Source: Planctomycetota bacterium (GTDB lineage Bacteria; Planctomycetota; PLA2; JAEUHO01). Taken from it: DNA of 64,000 bases. Shown here piece after piece: positions 29,736 to 38,393 of the stretch. A program made the translations under genes and the position numbers. Each line of letters begins with the position of its first letter. Within the stretch, counting starts at the first letter, position 1. The stretch covers positions 1 to 64,000 of the forward strand of contig JASJAY010000002.1 in NCBI GenBank assembly GCA_030066775.1. The letters run 5' to 3'. Under the pieces are notes generated by a model, which was given only the letters and a program-made list of their open reading frames with translations, ran no database searches and had not been told where the DNA came from.

Positions 29736-30815
29736 TCACTCCCCGTCGGGGATGGGCACCGAGGGCACGTCGGGGCGCTCGAGCAGGATCAGGGCGCGCT
29801 TCTTCCCGAGCAGGGTCATGCGCAGCATCGCGGCGAAGCGGACCCGGAAGCCGCCCTCCTCGGACTCGACGACCTCCTTCATGGCCATGCGCACGAGCGC
29901 CTCGCCTTCGTCTTCGAGCCGCTCTTGGTGCTCCTCCAGCAGCGGCTCGAGGAGCTCCGTGCGCGCGGCCTCGAGCACGTCTTTCTCGAGCCACTTGCGG
30001 ATGTCGGGCAGGCGCTCCTCGAACGTGTCGCCCAGCGCCGTGAGCACCTTGTCCTGGTTGGCCGCCCACCACGCCCGCGCGGCCTTCTCGGCAACGGGCT
30101 GCACCCGGCGCTGGATGCCCTTGCCGTCACCGCGCACGAACTTCCACAGCACGCCCATGCGATCCATGAAGTCGAGGCGTTTCTCGAGCGCCTTGGTGAT
30201 CGTCTTCAGGAGGTCGTCCATGAGCGGACGCATGCGCTTCATTGCGTCGTCGCCGAATCCGGTCAGGAGCTCGCGCGACGCGCCGTCCTTGCGCGGATCG
30301 ATGCGATCGAGGAAGGCCGGCAGCCGTTCGGCCATGGTCGGGCCGATCTCGTCGCGCCAGAGCACGTCGAGCCGCTTCTGCATCGCCCGACCGACGCGCC
30401 GCGCCGTCTCCGGCGGAACCGCCAATCGGAACGAGTCGGCCAGGCCGCGCCGCGGCGGGTGGACGCGCAGCGCCCAGGGGCCGGAGCCATCGAAGTCCGG
30501 CGCGAAGCGGATGCGGACCGCGGGCGCGCCGGCGTCGGTCGTGGTGACGCGCACGACGTGCGCCACCGGCGCGCGCTCGTGACCCGTCGCGAGGTAGTAG
30601 ACCGGTGCGCCGACGGTGACGCCCTTGAGCGTCTCGGCGGGCAGCACGAGGTCGTCCGCGTGCGCGTCGACGAACCCGCTCGCGATCGCGCGCCCGACGC
30701 GCTGCGCCGGCTCGGCAACCAGCGGCGAGCTGAGCACGGCGATCCCGAGACCGACCGCGCCCAAGAGCAGGGCGGAGCCGAGCCAGACCTTCGTGCGGCG
30801 CGCGTTCACGCGCAC
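29736..30815 (-). CDS. Membrane-anchored periplasmic protein, divergent MCE-like
   Basis: The 359-residue protein has one N-terminal anchor (VWLGSALLLGAVGLGIAVL) and then a domain with LKGVTVGAPVYYLATG...VAHVVRV...AVRIRF. This order (L-x2-G-x-PV-x-Y, V-x-V, then a strand) resembles the MCE/MlaD core. The remaining 200 residues are mostly charged helix, which could form a barrel or stalk as in other MCE proteins. It is directly upstream of the MlaF-MlaE fusion (10-bp gap), which strengthens the call. Start is GTG 30815; GTG 30809 is also possible. Confidence in the domain is moderate. Confidence 0.6.
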   Translation of the reverse strand: MRVNARRTKVWLGSALLLGAVGLGIAVLSSPLVAEPAQRVGRAIASGFVDAHADDLVLPAETLKGVTVGAPVYYLATGHERAPVAHVVRVTTTDAGAPAVRIRFAPDFDGSGPWALRVHPPRRGLADSFRLAVPPETARRVGRAMQKRLDVLWRDEIGPTMAERLPAFLDRIDPRKDGASRELLTGFGDDAMKRMRPLMDDLLKTITKALEKRLDFMDRMGVLWKFVRGDGKGIQRRVQPVAEKAARAWWAANQDKVLTALGDTFEERLPDIRKWLEKDVLEAARTELLEPLLEEHQERLEDEGEALVRMAMKEVVESEEGGFRVRFAAMLRMTLLGKKRALILLERPDVPSVPIPDGE

Positions 30816-30852
30816 ATCCTAGGGGGCGAGGCGGGGGGCACGCGCCGCGACG

Positions 30853-31464
30853 CTACGTCGGGGGGGCTTCCGGGGCCGCGTAGGGCGGAACGCGCGAGGC
30901 CACCAGGGCCTGGAGCGCCTCTTCCTGCCCCTCGAGAAGCGCCTCGGGCCGGCAGTCGTAGACGGTGCGCCCGTCGAGATCGCGCACAACGAAGCCGACG
31001 GTGTGCCGGCGCTCCACCTGGACCTGGAAGTCGCGGGCACCCGCATCGAGCAGCGCCTCGTAGACGGCCGTGCGGTCGCGGCGGGCGGCGAACACCTCGA
31101 CCGGCCGGTCGATTCGTCGCGCCGCGTGGGCGGCCCACGCCGCGAGGGCATCGCCGTAACCGTCGGTTCCCGGCAGCCCGTCGAGCGCCAGGAGGAGATG
31201 CCTCCGGAATCGGCTCCACAGCTGATCGGCGGCGCCGGCATGGATGCCATCGATCTCGCGATCCGCCTCCGCCTCGCGCGCGCGATCGACGGCCATGCCG
31301 CGGGCGCGCCCCAGGTCGCGCGCGGCGCCCTCCAGCTCCGCGAGGCGGTCCTCCGCGGCGAGCTCGATCTTGCGCGCTTCACCGAGCGCGCGGTCCTCCT
31401 CCGCGAGGCAGGCGCGGTCGGCATCGTCGAGCACGGTCGCGACCAGCTTGTCGAGTGCGCCCAT
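30853..31464 (-). CDS. V-type ATPase subunit E-like stator protein
   Basis: The 203-residue protein has a long N-terminal charged helix (about residues 8-85) and a C-terminal alpha/beta domain with RRHTVGFVVRDLDGRTVYDC, which matches the G-G-hydrophobic-x-D-x-D-G-R strand turn of V/A-type subunit E. In known enzymes E pairs with G/H to form the peripheral stalk. It follows the subunit I-like gene with a 3-bp gap. Confidence 0.65.
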   Translation of the reverse strand: MGALDKLVATVLDDADRACLAEEDRALGEARKIELAAEDRLAELEGAARDLGRARGMAVDRAREAEADREIDGIHAGAADQLWSRFRRHLLLALDGLPGTDGYGDALAAWAAHAARRIDRPVEVFAARRDRTAVYEALLDAGARDFQVQVERRHTVGFVVRDLDGRTVYDCRPEALLEGQEEALQALVASRVPPYAAPEAPPT

Positions 31465-31467
31465 GGC

Positions 31468-33363
31468 CTACCCCCCCGCCAGTCGGACGCGTCGCGCCAG
31501 AGGCGCGAAGGGCCGCGTGAATCGACGCCCGCCGAGGGACAGGTCGTAGGGCACGCCCATCGCCAGGTGCGCCGGGTCGGCGAGCACGGCGAGGGCGCCG
31601 ACGAGCAAGGCAGGCGGCACCACGAGGAACGCGATCGGCGTCGGATCGACGAACGCCGCGAAGCCGCGCTCGAAGAGCAGCAGCGCGCCGCCGCCCACGA
31701 CGACGAGGCGCAGCACGCCGACGAGGTCGAGCGCCAGGCCGAAGAGGAAGGCGCGCGCCCCGCCGAGCACGAGCAGCACGAGGATCGCCGCCGGTGCCAT
31801 GGGCCACAGCGCGTGCATGGCGTGCGCGGGCGGCAGGGCGCCGAACGCGAGCCCCGCGACGCACGCGAAGTAGAGCGCGCTCGTCAGGCGCGCACGTGCC
31901 CGCGCCACGTGCTCGCCGCGCCAGCTCTGGAGCATGAGCAGCACGCCCCAGGCGGCGACGCCCAGCGCGACCTGCCCGAGCACGTAGAGCACGCCGACGA
32001 AGGGCGCGGCGAGATCTGAGGTTCCGGAATCGAGCAGCGTGACCCCCGGCGCAAGCCCCCATCCCGTGCCGAACCACGCCTCGCCGGCCGCGCCGAACGC
32101 ACGCCCGGACAGCACGCCGAAGAGCAGGCACACGAAGCCGGCGACCTGGCCGAGCAACGCGGTGTCGCGCCGCGGCGACCCGACGCCTGCCCCGGCACCG
32201 AGCAGCGCCCCGGCCAACAGCAGGACGAGACCGCCCGCCACGTCGGCCCAGATCGCGCCAACGGCAATCGGTGCGAAGAGCGCGAGGAGCGACGCCATGG
32301 GCACGTCGCCGTACGTCCGCGGGCGCAGGCCCGCGAGCGCGCCAAGCGGCACGGGCGCGACCTGGCGCGGGACGGTGGGCTCGTCGCCGGCCTCGGCCAA
32401 GGGACGCAGCACGACGACGTCGCCGAACTCACGCAGCATGCGGTCGCGCAGCTCGAACGCGTTCTCGCGCCGCACGTACACGCGCGCGGCGGCCACGTGG
32501 CGCGTCGCGGCCAGCTGCTTGCGCGCGTCCATGCGCGTGTCGGCATCCTCGAGCGCATCGAGCAGCAGGCGCGCCCGCGGACCGACCTCGGCCACGCGCG
32601 CGAGCAGCGCGGCGCGCGCTTCCTGCTCGGTACGCAGGGCCGCGTCGCGCGCCTCGACCACCCGCGCGCGCACCTCGTGCGCGGGACGGCCGGCGACGTC
32701 GGCGTCGAAGGCGAGGGCCAGCGCTCCGACGGACGACGCGATCGGCTGGATCTCGGCATCGCCGGGCACGTCGAGCAGGACCACGACACGCGTGCGTCGC
32801 CCGTGCGCCTTGTGCACCGTGAGCCCGGTCTTGCGCAGGCGGCGCGCGAGCCGGCCGATGCGCCGTGTCGAACGCGGCAGCGCGAGCACGCGCACACGCG
32901 TACAGTCGGCCGCGCCGCGCGCGGCCGCCACGCGGGCCGCCGCAGCGAGCGCATCCTGGCGCTCGACCGCCTCTTCGGCGCGGGACACGGCCTCGAGGCG
33001 TTCACGGATCTGCGTGGAGAGCCCGAGCGACTCGTCGCGCAGAACGGAGAGCCGGACGGCATCGCCTGCGCCGGGTGCGAGCTGCCAGTCGGGTCGGTCC
33101 TGGTCGCTCGAGACGCCGCGCGCGGTGCGGCTCGGCGGCAGTACGCGCTCGACGGCGCGCAGCGCGCGGCCTGCCTCGCTGCGCACGAGCTCGGCCTGCA
33201 GCTCCTCGAGGCTGGGCTCCGGGCGGGCGATGCCGTTCTCGCCTTCGAGGCCGTGCATGGCGTCGGCCAGATGGCACGTGCCGAGGTCCTGGAGCACGGC
33301 GAGCCAGCCGTCCAGGCTCGCGCGCGGCCCGAGGATCTCGTAGTGGACGAAGGCGCCGTCCAT
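31468..33363 (-). CDS. V-type ATPase subunit I (a)-like membrane protein
   Basis: The 631-residue protein has the subunit I layout: a soluble N-terminal half of about 340 residues with coiled-coil helices, then about seven membrane helices. The segment PRTYGDVPMASLLALFAPI-VGAIWADVAGGLVLLLAG corresponds to the Y-G-x-D and F-G-x-M-x-G-D-x-G-Y-G region of true subunits; here the Gly-rich FG-M motif is altered. The C-terminus (LGGRRFTRPFAPL) fits the family end (GG-x2-F-x-PF). The canonical essential arginine cannot be placed with certainty; VGVLRLV is a candidate. The sequence is divergent from usual subunit I. Confidence 0.65.
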   Translation of the reverse strand: MDGAFVHYEILGPRASLDGWLAVLQDLGTCHLADAMHGLEGENGIARPEPSLEELQAELVRSEAGRALRAVERVLPPSRTARGVSSDQDRPDWQLAPGAGDAVRLSVLRDESLGLSTQIRERLEAVSRAEEAVERQDALAAAARVAAARGAADCTRVRVLALPRSTRRIGRLARRLRKTGLTVHKAHGRRTRVVVLLDVPGDAEIQPIASSVGALALAFDADVAGRPAHEVRARVVEARDAALRTEQEARAALLARVAEVGPRARLLLDALEDADTRMDARKQLAATRHVAAARVYVRRENAFELRDRMLREFGDVVVLRPLAEAGDEPTVPRQVAPVPLGALAGLRPRTYGDVPMASLLALFAPIAVGAIWADVAGGLVLLLAGALLGAGAGVGSPRRDTALLGQVAGFVCLLFGVLSGRAFGAAGEAWFGTGWGLAPGVTLLDSGTSDLAAPFVGVLYVLGQVALGVAAWGVLLMLQSWRGEHVARARARLTSALYFACVAGLAFGALPPAHAMHALWPMAPAAILVLLVLGGARAFLFGLALDLVGVLRLVVVGGGALLLFERGFAAFVDPTPIAFLVVPPALLVGALAVLADPAHLAMGVPYDLSLGGRRFTRPFAPLARRVRLAGG

Positions 33364-33365
33364 GC

Positions 33366-33758
33366 CTACTCCGTCTCCCCCGCCGCGACCACGGGCGCGG
33401 TGTCGCGTGCGGGCGCGCGCGTGAGCTCCGCGAGGGCCTCCGCCACGATCTCATCGAGCATCGCCTCGCAGCGTCCGACCCAGGTCTCGACGCTCCGACG
33501 CGCCGCGCTCACCCGATCGACGGCGCGGCTGTCGACCTCGCGCACGGCATCGGCCTCCGCGTCCACCACGGCCTGACGCAGCCGCTCGCGGCCCGTCTCC
33601 TCGAGCGTCGCGGCGTGCTCCTGGGCTGCACGCAGGCGGGCCTCCGCCTCGTCACGCGCGCCCGCCAGACGCTCCTCCATCCAGGCCTCGACAGCGAGGA
33701 ACGCCGGGAGTGCGGAGCGCCCCGGGGCCACCGGGGGCAGGTCGGGTCGATCGGTCAT
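33366..33758 (-). CDS. V-type ATPase subunit G/H-like helical stalk protein
   Basis: The 130-residue protein is almost entirely charged helix (VEAWMEERLAGARDEAEARL and onwards), with short disordered ends. Length, heptad-like pattern and position directly before a subunit I-like gene (2-bp gap) fit the small G/H stalk subunit that pairs with E. Composition alone would not prove this, so the call depends on the neighbours. Confidence 0.5.
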   Translation of the reverse strand: MTDRPDLPPVAPGRSALPAFLAVEAWMEERLAGARDEAEARLRAAQEHAATLEETGRERLRQAVVDAEADAVREVDSRAVDRVSAARRSVETWVGRCEAMLDEIVAEALAELTRAPARDTAPVVAAGETE

Positions 33759-33803
33759 CGCGGCGCAGGATAGGCCTGGCCACCGACGTCCCAGGAGGCT
33801 CGC

Positions 33804-34718
33804 TCAGCGCCCGGAGGTGGCCGGATGGGCCTTCAGCCACTTGGCCATGCGATCGCGCACCGGCACGTAGGCGTCCCCCACCTTCACGTCCACGCTCTGG
33901 AAGAGGGGGGCGATCAGCTGGCGCCGGTCGTCGTCGGAGAGGTCCTCGTCCTCGAGGGCCTCCTCGAAGAGGTAGGCGACCTCCTCCTCGACGGTCTCCA
34001 TGCGCAGCGCAAGCCAGCCGAGGAAGCCCTTGCCGGGCTTCTTGATTCTTGTGCGAAGGGTCGCGAGGCGATCCAGCGCCGTGCGCCACGTTTCCTCGTC
34101 GAGGGCTTCGAGCGCGGCCTTGGCGAGGGGGATCAGCGCCGTGCCCTCCTTCACCCCAAGCCCGTCGCCCAGCTCCTTCTGCATCGTCTTGGTGGCGTCC
34201 TTGATCCCCTTCGAGGTGAACTGCGCCTCCTCCTTGATCGGGACGATCTTCCCGTCGGGTTGCACGAGCCAGGAGTTCGGGGCGAGCTCGATGAACGGGA
34301 CCACGGGCAGCTCGTCATCGCGGGAGTTGTCCGTCTCGACGGCGATGTCGAGGTGCTCGCGGCAGGTAAGGCCGGGATAGAGGGGACAGCGCTGCGTGTC
34401 CTCGCCCGTGACGTTCTCGTCCTCGATCGGCTCGTGGCCGAGCTCGTTGTGCGCAACGAGGATGACGACGTTCTCGTTGGCCCACTTGATGAAGCTCTTG
34501 TTCGTCAGCACCGACCGGTACTGGTTCGTGCAGCGGCCTCAGAAGTCCTTGTGGCGCGAGAAGAAGATCGGCACGTTGCGCAGGCGCGCCTCGAGCATCG
34601 CGTCGGCGTACGTCTTCTGATACCGGAGGTGCGCTCCCTTCGGATGCGTCTCGTCGGCGAAGCCGACCTGCAGGAAGGCGAGCGCCAGGCCCAACGCCAG
34701 CAGCATGCGATACGTCAT
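33804..34718 (-). CDS. Exported thioredoxin-like selenoprotein (U-G-R-C), TGA recoded
   Basis: Read through an in-frame TGA at 34541-34539 (codon 60), this gives 304 residues from ATG 34718. The N-terminus is a signal peptide (MTYRMLLALGLALAFL, cleavage after GFA). Then comes NVPIFFSRHKDF-U-GRC, so the TGA is the first position of a C-x2-C-type redox motif (Sec60, Cys63) at the end of a strand, as in thioredoxin folds. Downstream are SFIKWANENVVIL and ELAPNSWLVQPDGKI, also thioredoxin-like. A hairpin starts 15 nt after the TGA. Probably a periplasmic thiol/selenol redox enzyme. It ends 45 bp before the V-ATPase-like genes. Confidence 0.8.
34506..34523 (-). promoter_or_regulatory. Candidate bacterial SECIS hairpin for the 34718-33804 gene
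   Basis: On the minus strand CAGTACCG (34523-34516) pairs with CGGTGCTG (34513-34506) using one G-U pair, leaving GGTC or GT as the apical loop. The loop begins about 23 nt after the TGA. A G at the loop tip at this distance is what SelB recognises in other bacteria. It lies within coding sequence, as bacterial SECIS elements do. Confidence 0.7.
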
Positions 34719-34727
34719 GCGCCAAAG

Positions 34728-34795
34728 GGTACCGGGTTTCGTCGTCTCATGTTCGTGGCGAAGGTCACGGAGATGAGACGACAACACCCGGTACC
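34728..34795 (-). terminator. Long inverted repeat between 36110-34806 and the selenoprotein gene
   Basis: The arms 34728-34750 and 34773-34795 (both beginning with the GGTACCGGGT or matching end) pair over 21 of 23 positions around a 22-nt loop. It begins 11 bp after the stop of the upstream gene. Its far arm ends only about nine bases before ATG 34718, so besides terminating it could hide the ribosome-binding region of the selenoprotein gene. Confidence 0.7.
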
Positions 34796-34805
34796 GGACG
34801 ACGCA

Positions 34806-36110
34806 TCAACGGAGCGGGATATCGGCGAGGGTGAAGCGCAACGTGCCCTCGACCTCGCGCTCGTACCAGCGCACGCGGATGGAGGCGGGCTTGGCGTCGC
34901 CGCGGGGCCAGGCGCGCACGGTGAGGTTGAGGGTGCCGTCGGCGGCGAGACTGCGCCCCCCCATCACGTGCAGGCGCTGCTCGCGGCCGTCGCTCCAGGT
35001 CACGAAGACCTGGGCCGAGCTGCGGGCGACCCTGTTTGGCAGGCGGCCCGCCAGCTCGACCACGTACTGGGCGCGGCGCGCGTCGCCCTCGCGCGTGATG
35101 GAACGGAGCTCGATGGAGCCGGGGGTACCGGCCGGGACCTTGGCGCCCGTGCCGTCCTGGACCTGCGGCAGGGTGTCGAGCTCGTTGAAGACCGTCCCCC
35201 GTGCATCCGTCCGCATGCGCAGGCCCGGAACCTCGATCGTGAGCTTCGCGAGGTGCTCCTTGCAGGCGGCATCGTCGGGGCGCAGCCCGAGGCCCACGGT
35301 GCGCGAGGTCTGGGTGTAGCCGATGCCGAAGGTGGTCGTGGAGCGTCCCGCCGTCCCGCTGAACGTGAGCCCGGCGTCATCGACGGCCGAGATCAACCGC
35401 GGCGCGGAGAGCTGGGTGAGCTGCACCGACGGCACCCAGCGCAGCTCGAGCTCGAGGCTGTAGCGCCGGAGCGCGCGCGAGGTCAGGTTGCGTGTGGCCG
35501 AGACCTCGACGACGCGCACACCGAGCGGCCCCGCGGCAGCGTGGGGGGCGCGGGGCCGGCCCTGCTTCCAGGGCTCGAGCTTCAGGGTGCCCGTGGCGTC
35601 GAAGGGCCGCGACGCACCGAGGGTGGACTTCGCAGCGAGCGTCTCCAGCACCGCGAAGAAGGGACCGCGCACGGGCTCGTCCAGCGCCAAGGCATCCGCG
35701 TGGTTCATCGGGAGCTCGAAGCGCGCGCCCAGGCCGGAACCGATGCTTGCGAGGGCTTCGCGCACGGACGTCGCGCCGCGCGGCACCTCCACCTGGGCGA
35801 GCAGGCCCAGATCCACCACCGGCTTCGGCTTGGGCTTCGGCGCCCAGCCGGGTCCGAGCAGCTCGCGCACGGTGCGGCGCACCTCGGCATCGGGATCGTC
35901 GACCAGCGCTTCGAGCAGGTCGGGTGCGCGGCGGCCGTGGACGCGCAGCTGCTCACGCGCCTTGCGGCGCGTCTCGTAGGCGTCGGCGCGCAGGTCCTCG
36001 AGCCAGCCCTGGATCTGCGTGCGCAGCGCGGCGTCGGCGGGCGGCGGATCCTCGGCCCACGCGACGTGCGCAGGCAGGACCAGCAGGAGGACGAGCAGCA
36101 GGCGACGCAT
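34806..36110 (-). CDS. Secreted protein with N-terminal HEAT-like helical segment, function unknown
   Basis: The 434-residue protein starts at ATG 36110; a GTG-type extension upstream lacks a signal. It has a signal peptide (MRRLLLVLLLVLPAHVAWA). Residues about 30-85 (ALRTQIQGWLEDLRADAYETR, LLEALVDDPDAEVRRTVRELL) look like one or two HEAT repeats. The rest is beta-rich with no recognised domain. It is the first gene of the minus-strand run that continues into the selenoprotein and transport genes. Confidence 0.65.
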   Translation of the reverse strand: MRRLLLVLLLVLPAHVAWAEDPPPADAALRTQIQGWLEDLRADAYETRRKAREQLRVHGRRAPDLLEALVDDPDAEVRRTVRELLGPGWAPKPKPKPVVDLGLLAQVEVPRGATSVREALASIGSGLGARFELPMNHADALALDEPVRGPFFAVLETLAAKSTLGASRPFDATGTLKLEPWKQGRPRAPHAAAGPLGVRVVEVSATRNLTSRALRRYSLELELRWVPSVQLTQLSAPRLISAVDDAGLTFSGTAGRSTTTFGIGYTQTSRTVGLGLRPDDAACKEHLAKLTIEVPGLRMRTDARGTVFNELDTLPQVQDGTGAKVPAGTPGSIELRSITREGDARRAQYVVELAGRLPNRVARSSAQVFVTWSDGREQRLHVMGGRSLAADGTLNLTVRAWPRGDAKPASIRVRWYEREVEGTLRFTLADIPLR

Positions 36111-36147
36111 GCGCGTCCATCCTACCGCGTCCCGCATCGCGCCGAGA

Positions 36148-38181
36148 TCAGGCGTGCGCCGGCTCCTTGGACTTGGCGATCACGTCGGAGGCGAGGTGCG
36201 CCGGCACCGGCTCGTAGTGCGAGAGCTTGAACGAGTAGTCGCCCTCGCCGGCGGTGATCGAGCGCAGCTCCGTGCTGTAGTTGAGGATCTCGGAGAGCGG
36301 CACCTGCGCCTTGATGTGCGCGTGGTCCTGGTCCTGCTCCATGCCCTGGATGCGGCCACGGCGGCTGTTCAGATCGCCGCTGATGTCGCCCATGAAGCGC
36401 GACGGGATCTCGATCTCGACCTCCATGATGGGCTCGAGCAGCGAGGGACGCGCGTTTTCGACCGCGGCGCGGAACGCGGCCGCGGCGGCCAGCTTGAACG
36501 AGAACTCGTCGCTGTCCACGTCGTGGAACTTGCCGTCGTAGACCGTCGCCGCGACGTCCACGAACGGGTAGCCGGCGATGACGCCCTTCTCGAGCTGCTC
36601 GTTGATGCCCTTCTCGACCGCGGGGATGAAGTTGCGCGGAATCGAGCCGCCCACGATCTCGTCGACGAACTCGAAGCCCGAGCCACGCTCGCGGGGCGCC
36701 ACGCGCAGGTGCACCTCGGCGAACTGGCCGCGTCCGCCCGACTGCTTCTTGTGCCGGTGCCGGCCGTCGCCGTTGCCCATGACGGTCTCGAGGTAGGGCA
36801 CGCGCGGGGTGCGCGTGACCGTCTCGACCTTCTTGCGGGCCAGGCGGCCCAGCACGATCTGCAGGTGCAGCGTGCTCATGCCGTACACGACCATCTCGTT
36901 GGTCGCGTTGTTGCGCTCGGCCTTGAAGCCCACGTCCGACTCGTTGAGCTTCGTGAGCTCCGGGCCCATCTTGGCCTCGTCGTTGCGGTTCTTGGGCTCG
37001 ATCGCGAGCATCACCTTGGGCTCGGGGGCCGCGATGGGCCTCAGGGTGAAGTTGGCCGAGCCGTCGGTGACGGTGTCGCCGATACGCAGGTCCTCGACCT
37101 TGGCCACGGCGACGAGGTCGCCCGCCGCCGCCTTGGCGACGGGTTTGCCTTCCTTGCCCTGCATGTAGAGGAAGTCGCCGATGCGCTCGGTCTCCCCGGT
37201 ACGCGCCACGACGAACTGGGTCTTGGCGGCGAGCTCGCCGCTCCAGACGCGGAGGAAGGCCAGCTTGCCGACGTGCGGGTCGATCTGCACCTTCCAGACC
37301 TGGGCCGAGAACGGGCCCGTCTCGGCCTGGACCGGAACGTCCTCGCCGTCGGCGCCGACGGCCGGGCGGATCAGCTCGCCGTTACGGCGGCAACCGTGCG
37401 GGCAGTCCTTCGAGATGAAGTTGAGCAGCTGGTTCACACCGATGTCGTTGTCGACGGCGACGTGCAGGATCGGGACGATGTTGCCCTGGCGCAGCGCGCG
37501 CGGGAACGCGTCGGCCAGCTCGGCCTTCGAGATCTCACCGGTCTCGAAGTACTTCTCGAGCAGGGCGTCGTCGCACTCGACCACACGGTCGGTGGCCTGC
37601 TGCACGAACTCCGCAGCCTGGTCCTTGAGCTCGTCGGGCAGGTCCTCGGCGAAGATGTCGTGCACGCTGCTGACGTCGTGCCCGAACACGTTCGGCATGT
37701 TGACGGGGACGGCGCGCTCGCCGATCGCCTTCTGGATGCCGGTGTACAGCTCGTCCGGCTGGATGTTCTCGCCGTTGACGCGCGTGACGACCACGACGCA
37801 AGCGAGACCGAGGTCGCGCGCGAGGCGGAAGTGACGACGGGTGGCGACGCTGACGCCGTCGTGGGCGTTGACGCAGATGAGGGCGGTCTCGACCGCGTTG
37901 AGCGCGCACGCCGTCTCGGCGATGAAGTCGAGCGCGCCGGGACAATCGACCAGGTTCAGCGTGTTGCCGTCCCAGGGCAGGTGGACGGGCGACGCGAGGA
38001 TCGACTGCTGGCGTTCCTTCTCGTCGTCGTCCCAGTCCGTGACGGTGTTCTTCTCGTCGATGGACCCGCGACGGTTGGTGACCTTGGCCTTGTGCAAGAG
38101 GGCCTCGACGAGGGTCGTCTTCCCCGCCCCACCGGCACCCACGAGAGCCACGTTGCGTACCGCGTTGGGATCACCTGCCAT
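36148..38181 (-). CDS. Elongation factor G-like GTPase (FusA2-type paralogue)
   Basis: The 677-residue protein starts at ATG 38181; the frame extends to 38256. The G domain has G1 GAGGAGKTT (15-23), G3 DCPGALDF (79-86) and later EF-G domains II to V are recognisable (SGGRGQFAEVHLRV, and a C-terminal PLSEILNYSTELRSITAGEGDY that matches EF-G domain V). Compared with EF-G the G1 is AHIDAGKTT-like only in its P-loop, and G4 NKxD is replaced by TRVN. That is typical of secondary EF-G-like proteins, which are not essential translocases. Its exact role is not known. Confidence 0.85.
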   Translation of the reverse strand: MAGDPNAVRNVALVGAGGAGKTTLVEALLHKAKVTNRRGSIDEKNTVTDWDDDEKERQQSILASPVHLPWDGNTLNLVDCPGALDFIAETACALNAVETALICVNAHDGVSVATRRHFRLARDLGLACVVVVTRVNGENIQPDELYTGIQKAIGERAVPVNMPNVFGHDVSSVHDIFAEDLPDELKDQAAEFVQQATDRVVECDDALLEKYFETGEISKAELADAFPRALRQGNIVPILHVAVDNDIGVNQLLNFISKDCPHGCRRNGELIRPAVGADGEDVPVQAETGPFSAQVWKVQIDPHVGKLAFLRVWSGELAAKTQFVVARTGETERIGDFLYMQGKEGKPVAKAAAGDLVAVAKVEDLRIGDTVTDGSANFTLRPIAAPEPKVMLAIEPKNRNDEAKMGPELTKLNESDVGFKAERNNATNEMVVYGMSTLHLQIVLGRLARKKVETVTRTPRVPYLETVMGNGDGRHRHKKQSGGRGQFAEVHLRVAPRERGSGFEFVDEIVGGSIPRNFIPAVEKGINEQLEKGVIAGYPFVDVAATVYDGKFHDVDSDEFSFKLAAAAAFRAAVENARPSLLEPIMEVEIEIPSRFMGDISGDLNSRRGRIQGMEQDQDHAHIKAQVPLSEILNYSTELRSITAGEGDYSFKLSHYEPVPAHLASDVIAKSKEPAHA

Positions 38182-38393
38182 GCTTGATGCTCCGAGCCAG
38201 ATCTGCCAGTTGTCGGGGGGCTTGGGATACCGCCAAGGGGCGCACCGGTCAACCAACCGAAGGGCCGCAAACCCGCGAAAGACAGGCTTCTGCGGCGGTT
38301 CTGGGGCCTGCGGAGCCGGAATGCTGGGCCGTGCCTCGACTGGCTCCTAGACTCCCCCCTGCCGGGGCAGGCAGGGAGCCCGGCAGAACCTCC

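Noticed and set aside
33804-34718. The gene could be a pseudogene broken by a stop codon.
   Set aside because: The single TGA falls exactly on a redox residue, the frames on both sides are intact with clean coding sequence, and a SECIS-like hairpin follows. The same is true at two other loci.
33825-36230. Plus-strand ORF of 801 codons.
   Set aside because: It is antisense to the selenoprotein gene and the HEAT-like gene; no signal or domain is recognisable.
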